Assembly: GCF_005434945.1 (NCBI RefSeq)
Contig: NZ_SKCH01000009.1
Coordinates: 1 to 64,000 of the forward strand
Length of the DNA: 64,000 bases
From: Prescottella subtropica
GTDB taxonomy: Bacteria > Actinomycetota > Actinomycetes > Mycobacteriales > Mycobacteriaceae
Direction: 5' to 3'
Positions 28,403-37,542 of the stretch are shown one piece after another. Each line of letters starts with the position of its first letter. The first letter of the stretch is position 1. The notes beneath the pieces are model-generated. The model saw only the letters and a list, made by a program, of their open reading frames with translations. It was not told the origin of the DNA and did not search any database. Position numbers and translations under genes: made by a program.

Positions 28403-30139
28403 CTACCACTGTCGCAGGAGCGCGATCCGGTCGGTGAGTTGTTCGACGGTGGCGATCGCGGTCGGCGGACCACCGCACGTGCGACGCAGTTCGCCGTGGA
28501 TCACACCGTGTGGTTTACCGGTCCGGTGGTGGTGCATCGCGACGAGCGAGTTCAGTTCCCGGCGCAGGTTCGCCAACTGTCCGGCCGACGCGACCCGTTC
28601 GCTCACCGCGGCCGGGGCCGGCGGCGGGGCCGTCGCGACCGCGGCGGCGGGGGCGTCGATCTGCTTCTGCTGACGCTGCCGCAGCAGGGCCCGCATCTGG
28701 TCGGCGTCGAGCAGACCGGGCAGGCCGAGGTAGTCGGCTTCCTCGTCGGACCCGGAGAACGTGGCGGTACCGAACGAGGACCCGTCGTAGATCACCTGGT
28801 CGAGTTCGGCGTCGGCGCCGAGGGAGGTGAACGCCTTCTCCTCCTCCCCCAACTCGTCCTTCTGCCGGTTGGCGTCGGCGAGCAGGTCGTCGTCGAAACC
28901 GTCCTTCTCGCGGTGCGGTTTGCCGAGGATGTGGTCGCGTTGCGCCTCGAGTTGCGCTGCGAGATCCAACAGCACCGGGACCGACGGCAGGAACACGCTC
29001 GCCGTCTCCCCCTTGGTCCGCAGCCGCACGAAACGCCCGATGGCCTGTGCGAAGTACAGCGGTGTCGACGCGCTGGTGGCGTACACGCCGACCGCGAGCC
29101 GCGGCACGTCGACCCCCTCGGACACCATCCGGACCGCGACCATCCACGGCTGGGTGCCGGCCGCGAACTCGGCGATCCGCTTCGACGCGGTCGGGTCGTC
29201 GGACAGGATCACCGCCGGCATCTCGCCGGTGATCGTCTCGAGCTGCTCGGCGTAGGCGCGGGCGACGGTCTGGTCGGTGGCGATGACGAGGCCGCCCGCG
29301 TCGGGCATGCCGTGGGCGCGCAACTGTCCGAGCCGGGTGTTCGCGGCGGTGAGCACCGACGGGATCCAGTCACCGGCCGGGTCGAGCGCGGTCCGCCACG
29401 CGCGTGCCGTCTGTTCCGCGCTGAGCGGCTCCCCGAGCCGGGCGGAGAACTCCTCGCCCGCACTGTTGCGCCAGCGCGCCTCCCCCGAGTACGCCAGGAA
29501 CACGACGGGTCGGACGACGCCGTCGGCGAGCGCATCGGAGTAGCCGTAGGTGTGGTCGGCCTTCGACCGCTGGTGGCCCTCGTTGTCGGGCTCGTACGTC
29601 ACGAACGGGATGGGGCTGTCGTCGCTGCGGAACGGGGTTCCGGTGAGCGACAGCCGGCGGGTGGCGCCGTCGTACGCCTCGCGGATCGCGTCACCCCAGC
29701 TCTTGGCGTCGCCGCCGTGGTGGATCTCGTCGAGGACCACCAGGGTGCGTCGCGCCTCGGTACGGGCCCGATGTTTGAACGGATGCGACGCGACCTGCGC
29801 GTACGTGACGACGACACCGTGGTAGTCGGACGACGTCTGCCCGGTCGAGTTGGAGAAGTTCGGGTCCAGGGCGATACCGATGCGGGCGGCCGCGCCGGCC
29901 CACTGGTGCTTGAGGTGCTCGGTGGGGGCGACGACGGTGATCTGGTCGACGGTGCGGTCCCGCAGCAGTTCCGCCGCGACCCGCAGCGCGAACGTCGTCT
30001 TGCCGGCGCCCGGGGTCGCGACCGCGAGGAAGTCCCGCGGCTTCGTCGCCAGGTACCGGGTCAGGGCGCGCCGCTGCCAGGCACGGAGCGAGCCGGTCGG
30101 GGCGGGTGCACGTTCCACACTTCCGGGTTCAGCGCTCAC
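28403..30139 (-). CDS. superfamily 2 DEAD/DEAH-type helicase
   Basis: A 578-residue helicase. Walker A ATPGAGKTT is at residues 41-49, motif II is LDEIHH, motif III SLTGTPFR, and motif VI YFAQAIGRFVRLR. The second RecA lobe carries VAVRMVSEGVDVPRLAVGVY. A C-terminal region after residue 410 is Gln/Ala/Pro-rich and has no family I recognise. Resembles SSL2/XPB-like helicases of actinobacteria; substrate unknown. I chose the GTG at 30139 with GAGGTG upstream. Confidence 0.88.
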   Translation of the reverse strand: MSAEPGSVERAPAPTGSLRAWQRRALTRYLATKPRDFLAVATPGAGKTTFALRVAAELLRDRTVDQITVVAPTEHLKHQWAGAAARIGIALDPNFSNSTGQTSSDYHGVVVTYAQVASHPFKHRARTEARRTLVVLDEIHHGGDAKSWGDAIREAYDGATRRLSLTGTPFRSDDSPIPFVTYEPDNEGHQRSKADHTYGYSDALADGVVRPVVFLAYSGEARWRNSAGEEFSARLGEPLSAEQTARAWRTALDPAGDWIPSVLTAANTRLGQLRAHGMPDAGGLVIATDQTVARAYAEQLETITGEMPAVILSDDPTASKRIAEFAAGTQPWMVAVRMVSEGVDVPRLAVGVYATSASTPLYFAQAIGRFVRLRTKGETASVFLPSVPVLLDLAAQLEAQRDHILGKPHREKDGFDDDLLADANRQKDELGEEEKAFTSLGADAELDQVIYDGSSFGTATFSGSDEEADYLGLPGLLDADQMRALLRQRQQKQIDAPAAAVATAPPPAPAAVSERVASAGQLANLRRELNSLVAMHHHRTGKPHGVIHGELRRTCGGPPTAIATVEQLTDRIALLRQW

Positions 30140-30363
30140 TTCGCACCTCGCCACAGGCTTCGCACAGTTGCCCCACTCCTTGCTTCGCTGACGTAGCGGA
30201 CCGGCCGGCGGGATCCGCCGAACCGTCCGACGGCCACCGAGGAGCCTAACGCCCGCGGTCGCCCGGCACCGCACCAGCCGCACGCCGAGGTGGCAGAATT
30301 CATGGCGACACGACAGCCCCACTGCGAGCGTCCCGACATGTCGTCAGGAATCCTGGAAGGACC

Positions 30364-31467
30364 ATGAGCGAGACGCCGACTTCGACACACTGCCACCCGC
30401 TGCGTCGGTGTGTGCAGGTCGTCGGCCGTACCGCGTCGAAAGCGTGGGACGACTCGATCTTCGGGAAGGCCGCCACCGCCGCGTTCTGGCAGACCCTGTC
30501 GCTGCCGCCGCTGCTGCTGGGCCTGCTGGGCAGTATCGGCTACGTGGGCGGCTGGTTCGGGCCGAACACCGTCGAGATCATCCAGTCGAAGATCGTCACG
30601 TTCAGTCACACCGTGTTCAGCGAGAACGTCGTCGACCAGATCATCGCGCCGACCGTCTCCGACGTGCTGGTGCGGGGGCGTCCCGAGTTGATCTCGTTGA
30701 GTTTCCTGCTGTCGCTGTGGGCGGGGTCGTCGGCGATCTCGACGTTCGTCGACTCGATCGTCGAGGCGCACGGGCAGCAGGAGGCCCGGCATCCGGTGTG
30801 GCAACGGTTCTTCGCACTGCTGCTGTACGTGGGATTCCTCGTGCTGTCGGTGTTCACGCTGCCGCTGGTGGCGCTGGGGCCGACGATGATCGGCCGGGTC
30901 CTGCCGGAGGCGTGGCGGGACGCGGGCACCGAACTGGTCGACGCGTTCTACTACCCGGCGGTCGGACTGCTGCTGCTGATCGGGCTCACCACCCTGTACA
31001 AGGTGGCGCTGCCGAGGTCGCTGCCGTGGCATCGGCTGCTCGGCGGCGCCCTGCTCGCCGGGGTGTTCTTCATCGCGGCCAGCACGGTCCTGCGCTGGTA
31101 CCTGACGTGGGTGGCCGCGACCGGCTACACGTACGGGGCGCTGGCCACCCCGATCGCGTTCCTGCTGTTCACGTTCTTCCTGGGTTTCGCGGTGGTGTTG
31201 GGGGCCGAGTTCAACGCCACCGTCCAGGAGTTCTGGCCGGCCCGCGCGACCCGCATGGAGCAGGTCCGGGACTGGATCGCCGCGCAGACCGCACTCGACG
31301 CCTCCGAGGACGCCGGACGGGTGACGAATCTGACCCGGCGACTGACCACCGGGCCGATCCGGTTCACGTCCGAGGCGTCACCGTCGACGGACGGCACCGA
31401 CGACGCCACAGCCGGGGACGCCGCCGGAACCGCGGAGGATCAGTCGCCCTTGCGCAATCCGTCGTAG
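30364..31467 (+). CDS. YihY/BrkB family membrane protein (Rv2707-like)
   Basis: A 367-residue protein with six TM helices in the YihY family, once called ribonuclease BN. Family features are the ATAAFWQTLSLPPLLLGLLG first helix, SFLLSLWAGSSAISTFVDSI, FYYPAVGLLLLIGLTTLYK, and LPWHRLLGGALLAGVFF. Precise function is not established. The C-terminal 75 residues are cytoplasmic and Thr/Asp-rich. The ATG at 30364 follows GGAAGGA. The 3' end overlaps the convergent DUF3039 gene by 28 bases. Confidence 0.88.
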   Translation: MSETPTSTHCHPLRRCVQVVGRTASKAWDDSIFGKAATAAFWQTLSLPPLLLGLLGSIGYVGGWFGPNTVEIIQSKIVTFSHTVFSENVVDQIIAPTVSDVLVRGRPELISLSFLLSLWAGSSAISTFVDSIVEAHGQQEARHPVWQRFFALLLYVGFLVLSVFTLPLVALGPTMIGRVLPEAWRDAGTELVDAFYYPAVGLLLLIGLTTLYKVALPRSLPWHRLLGGALLAGVFFIAASTVLRWYLTWVAATGYTYGALATPIAFLLFTFFLGFAVVLGAEFNATVQEFWPARATRMEQVRDWIAAQTALDASEDAGRVTNLTRRLTTGPIRFTSEASPSTDGTDDATAGDAAGTAEDQSPLRNPS

Positions 31468-31676
31468 ACCTTCTTGCATTCCGGGCACACCGGCGATCCG
31501 GGCTTCGCAGACTTGGTGACCGGGAAGACCTCGCCGCACAGGGCGACGACGTGGGTACCCATCACTGCGCTCTCGGCGATCTTGTTCTTCTTCACGTAGT
31601 GGAAGAACTTGGGCGTGTCGTCGTCGGTCGACTCGTCGGTGGTGGTGTCGGGACGTTCCTTCGTCAAAGTGCTCAC
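31440..31676 (-). CDS. DUF3039 zinc-ribbon protein (Rv2708c-like)
   Basis: A 78-residue protein with an acidic Thr/Asp N-terminus followed by FFHYVKKNKIAESAVMGTHVVALCGEVF-type core and CPECKKVYDGL; ALC and CPEC provide three zinc ligands with a His. Common actinobacterial family without assigned function. GTG start at 31676. It overlaps the end of the YihY gene. Confidence 0.88.
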   Translation of the reverse strand: MSTLTKERPDTTTDESTDDDTPKFFHYVKKNKIAESAVMGTHVVALCGEVFPVTKSAKPGSPVCPECKKVYDGLRKGD

Positions 31677-31752
31677 CCCACCAATGATGCCGCACCGTAC
31701 AACTGCCGCACCGCATGTGCATTCGACGGCCGAGAGTGCAACAGTGGAGACC

Positions 31753-32109
31753 ATGGGAAGAACATCGGGGTTAGGCGACGACGCCGAGAGCGGTACGCCC
31801 CGCCACCCGGCACTGATCACCGAGGCCGCCCAGTCGATCGACGAACAGCACCGGGCGCGCGTCCGGAAGTATCTGACGATCATGTCGTTCCGTGTCCCGG
31901 CGCTGATTCTCGCGGCGCTCGCGTACGGCGCGTTCGGCAACGCCTGGATCTCGGTCGGCATCATCGCCGCCTCGGTTCCGCTGCCGTGGATCGCCGTCCT
32001 CATCGCGAACGATCGACCGCCGCGGTCGAAGGACGAGCCGAGCCGGTACGACAAGCGTGACGCGGAACGGGAACTCGAGGCGCGTAGCCACCGCACGATC
32101 GAGGGCTGA
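31753..32109 (+). CDS. DUF3099 membrane protein (Rv2709-like)
   Basis: A 118-residue protein. HPALITEAAQSIDEQHRARVRKYL is the conserved opening; two TM helices follow at about residues 45-90 (SFRVPALILAALAYGAFGNAW and ISVGIIAASVPLPWIAVLIAN); the tail is charged (RYDKRDAEREL). Function unknown. ATG at 31753 with GGAGA close upstream. Confidence 0.85.
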   Translation: MGRTSGLGDDAESGTPRHPALITEAAQSIDEQHRARVRKYLTIMSFRVPALILAALAYGAFGNAWISVGIIAASVPLPWIAVLIANDRPPRSKDEPSRYDKRDAERELEARSHRTIEG

Positions 32110-32135
32110 CGGTTCCCGGCTGCAACAATGCAGGC

Positions 32136-33614
32136 GTGAACCGTGATCTTCTGCTGTCCGTCTGCGGCCCGCTGCGGGAGGCGTTGACCCGCGCCCGCTA
32201 CGACATCGACTCGATCGTCGACCTCATCGGCGCCGACGCGCATGCCGCGCTCGGCCGCCACGAACCGGTACCCGCCCGCCGGGCGAGTGCCGGCGGCGGG
32301 GATCTCGGACAGCTGATCCGGCTGTTCCTGCTCGACGACGACTGCCCGGCGGACGGGGTCGCCACGGCACTGCACCCTCTCGACCTCGATGCCGCGGTCG
32401 AGGCCGGGTTGATCTCCCGCGACGGGGACACGGTGCGGGCCGAACTGGATCTGCGGCCGCTGGACCTGGGCACCGGCAACCGGTGGGCGCTGTCCGACCT
32501 GGACGGGTCGCTGCGGGCCCGCGTCACCGCCGACGATCACGTCATCGGGGTCGGGGAGGCGTCGATGACGCTGCTGCGCGGCACCCCGACCGCGCCGGTG
32601 GGGGCGGTCCTGGACGTCGGCACCGGCTGCGGCATCCAGGCGCTGCGCGCCGCCGACTACGCGGGCACGGTGACCGTCACCGACATCAACCCGCGGGCCC
32701 TGGCCCTGACCGCGGCGACCGCGGCCCTCAACGGCCGGGACTTCGAGATCCTCGGCGGCTCCTGGTTCGAACCGGTCGCCGGCCGTCGGTTCCAGCAGAT
32801 CGTCGCGAACCCGCCGTTCGTCGTGGGCGAGGCGCGGGTCACGCACTCGTACCGCGACTCCGGGCTGGACCTCGACGGGGCGAGCGAGTTGATGATCTCG
32901 CAGGCCGTCGACCATCTCGAGTCGGGCGGCACCGCGTCGATGCTCGCGTCGTGGCTGCACGTCGACGGCGAGGACTGGCGCCACCGGGTCGCGTCGTGGC
33001 TGCCGGCGCACGGGGTGGACGCGTGGATCGTGCAGCGGGACGTCGCCGATCCGGCCCTGTACGTGGGGACGTGGCTGCGCGACGGTGGCGCCGACCCCCG
33101 CGATCCGGCGACGGAGGCGCGGGCGAACGCGTGGCTCGACCATCTCGAGGAGGCCGACGTCGACGGCATCGGATTCGGGTTCGTGTACCTGCGCCGCACC
33201 GACGCACCGTCGGACATCCTGTGCGAGGACCTGCGGCACGGGTTCGAGGATCCTCTCGGCGGCGAGGCCCTCGCCTACTTCGAGCGACTCGCGTGGCTGC
33301 GCGAGCACGACGTACTGTCCGCCCGGTTCTCGGTGCGCCCCGACACGGCGCTCGAGCGGGTGTATCTGCCCGGCGCGGACGGCTGGGACCAGGTGGTGGC
33401 CCGGGTGCATCGCGGCGGCGGGCCGCAGTGGCAGCACGAGGTCGACGACCTGGCCGCGGCGCTGCTCGCCGGTATGCGCGCCGACGGGCTGCCGTTGGAG
33501 GAGTTGCTCACGCTGCTCGCGTTCGCGAACGGGGAGGACGAGGACGAACTCGCGGCGGCCGCGGTGCCGCTCGTGCACGCACTCGTGCGGCACGGGCTGA
33601 TCGAACCGGCCTGA
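32136..33614 (+). CDS. SAM-dependent methyltransferase (MTS/PrmC-like)
   Basis: A 492-residue protein. An N-terminal helical domain (residues 1-150) precedes the SAM motif LDVGTGCGIQALRAAD, the acidic loop VTDINPRALALTAATAALNG, and the catalytic NPPFVVG typical of N6-adenine and glutamine N5 methyltransferases. The C-terminal 200 residues are a winged-helix-like region. Likely target is an RNA base or a protein glutamine; not decidable here. GTG start at 32136 with AACAAT six bases upstream, a weak leaderless match. Confidence 0.85.
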   Translation: MNRDLLLSVCGPLREALTRARYDIDSIVDLIGADAHAALGRHEPVPARRASAGGGDLGQLIRLFLLDDDCPADGVATALHPLDLDAAVEAGLISRDGDTVRAELDLRPLDLGTGNRWALSDLDGSLRARVTADDHVIGVGEASMTLLRGTPTAPVGAVLDVGTGCGIQALRAADYAGTVTVTDINPRALALTAATAALNGRDFEILGGSWFEPVAGRRFQQIVANPPFVVGEARVTHSYRDSGLDLDGASELMISQAVDHLESGGTASMLASWLHVDGEDWRHRVASWLPAHGVDAWIVQRDVADPALYVGTWLRDGGADPRDPATEARANAWLDHLEEADVDGIGFGFVYLRRTDAPSDILCEDLRHGFEDPLGGEALAYFERLAWLREHDVLSARFSVRPDTALERVYLPGADGWDQVVARVHRGGGPQWQHEVDDLAAALLAGMRADGLPLEELLTLLAFANGEDEDELAAAAVPLVHALVRHGLIEPA

Positions 33615-33647
33615 TCCCCGGTTCCCGTCCGGTTCCCCGCTGCGAGC

Positions 33648-33666
33648 TTCTCAGGAACTTCTCAGG
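33648..33666 (+). promoter_or_regulatory. candidate MprA box upstream of sigB
   Basis: Two identical octamers TTCTCAGG separated by AAC, 19 bases in all. This matches the described architecture of MprA sites in mycobacteria (two 8-bp direct repeats, 2-3 bases apart), and MprA is known there to control sigB. It lies about 50 bases above the -35 element. Confidence 0.6.
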
Positions 33667-33715
33667 GGATCCGGACGAAACCGCAGGTCACGGACGGTCG
33701 GAATGAATACCGTCG

Positions 33716-33744
33716 GGAACTTTCCGGGGTCGTCGGAGCGTTGA
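33716..33744 (+). promoter_or_regulatory. ECF-type sigB promoter
   Basis: GGAAC at 33716-33720 and CGTTGA at 33739-33744 match the GGAAC / GTT elements used by SigE/SigH-type factors in mycobacteria. Distance to the ATG is 33 bases. Confidence 0.65.
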
Positions 33745-33777
33745 GCTTTATGAGACACGCCGACGAGGAGGCCCGTC

Positions 33778-34746
33778 ATGACAAGCCCCACCACCACTCG
33801 CACCCGTACCGCCACATCCGAACTGGACAGCCAGAGTCCGGCCGCGGACCTCGTTCGCGTCTATCTGAACGGGATCGGCCGCACCGCCCTGCTGACTGCA
33901 GCGGACGAGGTGGATCTGGCGCGGCGGATCGAGGCCGGCCTGTACGCCGCTCACGTGCTCGCCACGAAGAAGCGGCTCACCGCGGTGAAGAAGCGGGATC
34001 TGGCCACGATCGTGCGTGACGGTGAGGCGGCCCGGCGCCACCTGCTCGAGGCGAACCTGCGTCTGGTGGTGTCGCTGGCCAAGCGTTACACCGGCCGCGG
34101 CATGCCGCTGCTGGACCTGATCCAGGAAGGCAACCTGGGCCTGATCCGGGCGATGGAGAAGTTCGACTACGCGAAGGGCTTCAAGTTCTCGACGTATGCG
34201 ACGTGGTGGATCCGTCAGGCCATCACCCGCGGCATGGCCGATCAGTCCCGCACCATCCGGCTGCCCGTCCACCTCGTCGAGCAGGTCAACAAGCTGGCCC
34301 GGATCAAGCGGGAACTGCATCAGCAGCTCGGCCGGGAGGCCACCGACGAGGAGTTGTCGGCCGAGTCCGGTATCCCCGAGCACAAGATCGCGGATCTGCT
34401 CGATCACAGCCGTGACCCGGTGAGCCTGGACATGCCGGTCGGCTCCGACGAGGAGGCGCCGCTCGGCGACTTCATCGAGGACTCCGAGGCGACGTCCGCG
34501 GAGAACGCCGTCATCGCCGGCCTGCTGCACAGCGACGTCCGCAGCGTCCTCGCGACCCTCGACGAGCGGGAGCAGCAGGTCATCCGGCTGCGGTACGGGC
34601 TCGACGACGGCCAGCCCCGCACTCTCGACCAGATCGGCAAGATCTTCGGGCTCTCCCGTGAGCGGGTCCGGCAGATCGAGCGCGAGGTGATGGGCAAGCT
34701 GCGTCAGGGCGAGCGGGCCGACCGCCTGCGCGCCTACGCCAGCTGA
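33778..34746 (+). CDS. sigB: principal-like sigma factor SigB
   Basis: A 322-residue group 2 sigma factor lacking the long N-terminus of SigA. Regions: [16 protein letters not shown] (1.2), [24 protein letters not shown] and [16 protein letters not shown] (2), [19 protein letters not shown] (3), and [21 protein letters not shown] (4.2). In mycobacteria SigB serves general stress and stationary phase. Strong GAGGAGG before the ATG at 33778. Upstream sites suggest MprA and an ECF sigma factor control it. Confidence 0.96.
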   Translation: MTSPTTTRTRTATSELDSQSPAADLVRVYLNGIGRTALLTAADEVDLARRIEAGLYAAHVLATKKRLTAVKKRDLATIVRDGEAARRHLLEANLRLVVSLAKRYTGRGMPLLDLIQEGNLGLIRAMEKFDYAKGFKFSTYATWWIRQAITRGMADQSRTIRLPVHLVEQVNKLARIKRELHQQLGREATDEELSAESGIPEHKIADLLDHSRDPVSLDMPVGSDEEAPLGDFIEDSEATSAENAVIAGLLHSDVRSVLATLDEREQQVIRLRYGLDDGQPRTLDQIGKIFGLSRERVRQIEREVMGKLRQGERADRLRAYAS

Positions 34747-34836
34747 CCGCCTGCGCCACCGGCTTCCGGCCGGGTCCGGCCCCTCCCCCTCGGGTGCCGT
34801 GCCCGGCCAGTTTCGTGTCTCACCGGTTCCCGGGCG

Positions 34837-37542
34837 TCACCATTCGCGCAGCCGGCGCGGTCCGAGATCGACGGTGCTCGGTTCCGGCCCGATCCGCACC
34901 CGGGCGTCGGTGACCCGGGCACCCTCCGCGGACGCCAGGACCGGTTCACATGCGAGTGACCGCACCTCGGGGAGGTCGTCGGCGAGCGCCGACACCCGCT
35001 GCACCAGGTCGACGAGCGCCTTCTTGTTCACCGGGGCCGCACTGCGGTACCCGGACAGCAGCGGCGCCGCCTTGGGGGCGTCGATCAGTTCGGCGGCCTC
35101 GTTCTCGGTGAGCGGTAGCACCCGGTAGGCGCGGTCGCCGAGCAGATCGGAGATGACACCGGCCAACCCGAACGAGATCAGCGAACCGAACGACGGGTCG
35201 TCCTGCACGCCGACGACGCAGCCGATTCCCTTGGGTGCCATCTTCTGCACGTGTAGCAGCGGCTCCCCGGACGCGGCCGCCAGATCCCGGTAGGCGGCCC
35301 GCACCGCATCCGGGCCCACCAGGTCGAGTCGCACCCCGCTGAGGTCGGGGCGGTGCCGCCACAGTTCGCCGGTCGCCTTGACCGCGACCGGGTAGCCGAG
35401 TGCATCGGCCGCCTCGACTGCTTCGTCTTCGGTGGTGGCCGCCGAGAATTCGACGACGTGGACGCCGTAGCACGCGAGCAGCTGTGCGGCCTCGACGTCG
35501 GACAGCCAGCGGCCGTCGGATTCGGCGAGCCAGCCGCGTACCAGGGTGCGGGCCCGGTCGGCGTCGATACCGCCGGGCCGGATCACCTTCGACACCGGGC
35601 GGCTGCGCCACACCGCGTACCGCCAGGCCCGGGCCAGAGCCAGTGCGGCCCGCTCGGGGCCGGGGAACGACGGCACCGACCCGCGCGCCGGGTAGCCGTC
35701 GGGTCCGCGTACCGCGAGCACGTCGGGGATGCCCTCGGTCGCCAGGAACGTGGTGAGTACCGGCTTGTCGGTGCCGGTGACGGCCTCCCGCAGTGCCTGC
35801 GCGTACGGTTCGACGGTCACCGCGACGGGGGGCGCGAACACCGCGATGACGGCGTCGACGTCGGCGGACCCGAGCGCGGTGGACACGGCGTCGGCGAACA
35901 CCTCGGGGGTGGCCTGCGCGCCCAGGTCGACCGGGTCGCCGACGTGCAGCCCCTCCCGCCGGGCCGCGTCGGCGGCGAGCACACCGAGCGCCGACGAGTT
36001 CCCGACGACCGCGACCCGCGGCCCCGTCGGCAGCGGCTGGTAGCCGAACAGCATCGCGCAGTCGAACAGCTGCGAGATCGATCCGACCTGCACGACACCG
36101 GCCTGCTCGAACAGGGCCCGCACGATCGAGTCGTCCATCTCCGGCCCGACACCGGTCGCGGCGAGCGCCGGCGGGACGGCGTGCCGGCCGCTCTTGACCG
36201 CGACGATCGGCTTGTTGCGGGCCACCCGGCGGGCGATGCGGGAGAACTTGCGGGGGTTACCGAAACTCTCCAGGTACAGCAGGACGACCTCGGTCTCCGG
36301 ATCGGTGTCCCAGTACTGCAGCAGGTCGTTGCCGGAGACGTCGGCGCGGTTGCCGGCGGAGACGAACGTCGACAGGCCGAGCTGCCGTTTCGCGGCCTGG
36401 TCGAGGATCGCGATGCCGAGGGCGCCGGACTGGCAGAAGAAGCCGACCTTGCCGGGCTCGGGCAGCACCGGCGCCAGGGTCGCGTTGAGGGAGACGGTGA
36501 CGTCGTTGTTGGCGACACCGAGCGCGTTCGGCCCGATCAGCCGCATGCCGTGTGCACGGGCCGCGTGGACGAGCCTGCGCTCGGAATCCCGTCCGGGCGC
36601 ACCGGTTTCGGAGAATCCGGCGGACACCACCACGAGCGCCTTGACGCCCTTGGCGAGGCAGTCGTCGAGGACGGCGTCGATGGATTCGGCGGGGACCGCG
36701 ACGACCGCGAGGTCGACGTCGTCGGGGATGTCGCGGACGGTCGGGTAGGCGCGGACACCGCGGACCGACCGGTGTTCGGCGTTGACCGGGTACACCGGTC
36801 CGGTGAAGCTGCCGCGCAGCAGGTTCACCAGGACGGCGTTGCCGACCTTCGAGTCGTCGGTGGAGGCGCCGATCACCGCGACGGACCGCGGGCTGAGCAC
36901 GTTGCGGACACTGCGTGCCTCGGCGGCACGTTCCCGCGAATTCCGCACCGACAGCAGCGCTTCGGTGGGGTCGATCGCGAACTCGAGCCGCAGGACACCG
37001 CCGTCGAAGCTGCGGCTGACCTGGTAGCCGGCCTCCCGGAACACCGACACCATGTTGCGGTTCTCGGCGAGGACCTCGGCGACGAACATGGTCAGGTCGT
37101 TCTCGGCGGCGGCGCCCGCGAGATGCTCGAGCAGGATCGGGCCGAGCCCGCGGCCCTGATGCGAGTCGGCGACGACGAACGCCACCTCCGCGGACAGTCC
37201 GTCACCGACGTCACGGAGTCGCTCGTAGCGGCCGACGGCGATGATCTCGTCGCCGAGGCTCGCCACGAACGCGACCCGGTCGTGGTGGTCGACGGTGGTG
37301 AAGTTGACGATGTCGCGACGCGACATCGTCGGGTAGGGCCCGAAGTAGCGCAGGTAGCGGGTGCGTTCGGACAGTTTGCCGTGGAACGCGACGAGTTTCT
37401 CGGCGTCGCCGGGCACGATCGGCCGCAGATGCACCACACCGCCGTCGGAGGCGAGGACGTCCGCGAGCCAATGGCGCGGGAAGTCGCGGGCGCGAGCAGC
37501 AGCCGGGTCGGGGGCCGTGTCGGGGGCCGGGTCGTCAGTCAC
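34837..37542 (-). CDS. GNAT acetyltransferase fused to acyl-CoA synthetase (Pat-like)
   Basis: A 901-residue fusion. A GNAT domain occupies about residues 20-185 with the acetyl-CoA loop HQGRGLGPILL. A CoA-binding domain (SVAVIGASTDDSKVGNAV), ligase domains and a C-terminal ATP-grasp (about 680-895) follow. In NDP-forming acyl-CoA synthetases the phosphorylated His lies in SHTG; here residues 461-464 read AATG, so the ligase half is probably inactive and may sense acetyl-CoA, as in Salmonella Pat and Streptomyces PatA. GTG at 37542 with GGAGGA upstream; it overlaps acuC by 8 bases. Confidence 0.9.
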   Translation of the reverse strand: MTDDPAPDTAPDPAAARARDFPRHWLADVLASDGGVVHLRPIVPGDAEKLVAFHGKLSERTRYLRYFGPYPTMSRRDIVNFTTVDHHDRVAFVASLGDEIIAVGRYERLRDVGDGLSAEVAFVVADSHQGRGLGPILLEHLAGAAAENDLTMFVAEVLAENRNMVSVFREAGYQVSRSFDGGVLRLEFAIDPTEALLSVRNSRERAAEARSVRNVLSPRSVAVIGASTDDSKVGNAVLVNLLRGSFTGPVYPVNAEHRSVRGVRAYPTVRDIPDDVDLAVVAVPAESIDAVLDDCLAKGVKALVVVSAGFSETGAPGRDSERRLVHAARAHGMRLIGPNALGVANNDVTVSLNATLAPVLPEPGKVGFFCQSGALGIAILDQAAKRQLGLSTFVSAGNRADVSGNDLLQYWDTDPETEVVLLYLESFGNPRKFSRIARRVARNKPIVAVKSGRHAVPPALAATGVGPEMDDSIVRALFEQAGVVQVGSISQLFDCAMLFGYQPLPTGPRVAVVGNSSALGVLAADAARREGLHVGDPVDLGAQATPEVFADAVSTALGSADVDAVIAVFAPPVAVTVEPYAQALREAVTGTDKPVLTTFLATEGIPDVLAVRGPDGYPARGSVPSFPGPERAALALARAWRYAVWRSRPVSKVIRPGGIDADRARTLVRGWLAESDGRWLSDVEAAQLLACYGVHVVEFSAATTEDEAVEAADALGYPVAVKATGELWRHRPDLSGVRLDLVGPDAVRAAYRDLAAASGEPLLHVQKMAPKGIGCVVGVQDDPSFGSLISFGLAGVISDLLGDRAYRVLPLTENEAAELIDAPKAAPLLSGYRSAAPVNKKALVDLVQRVSALADDLPEVRSLACEPVLASAEGARVTDARVRIGPEPSTVDLGPRRLREW

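Noticed and set aside
34747-34836. Terminator between sigB and the acetyltransferase gene
   Set aside because: Only a 6-bp GGCCGG / CCGGCC stem was found, which is expected by chance in such GC-rich DNA.
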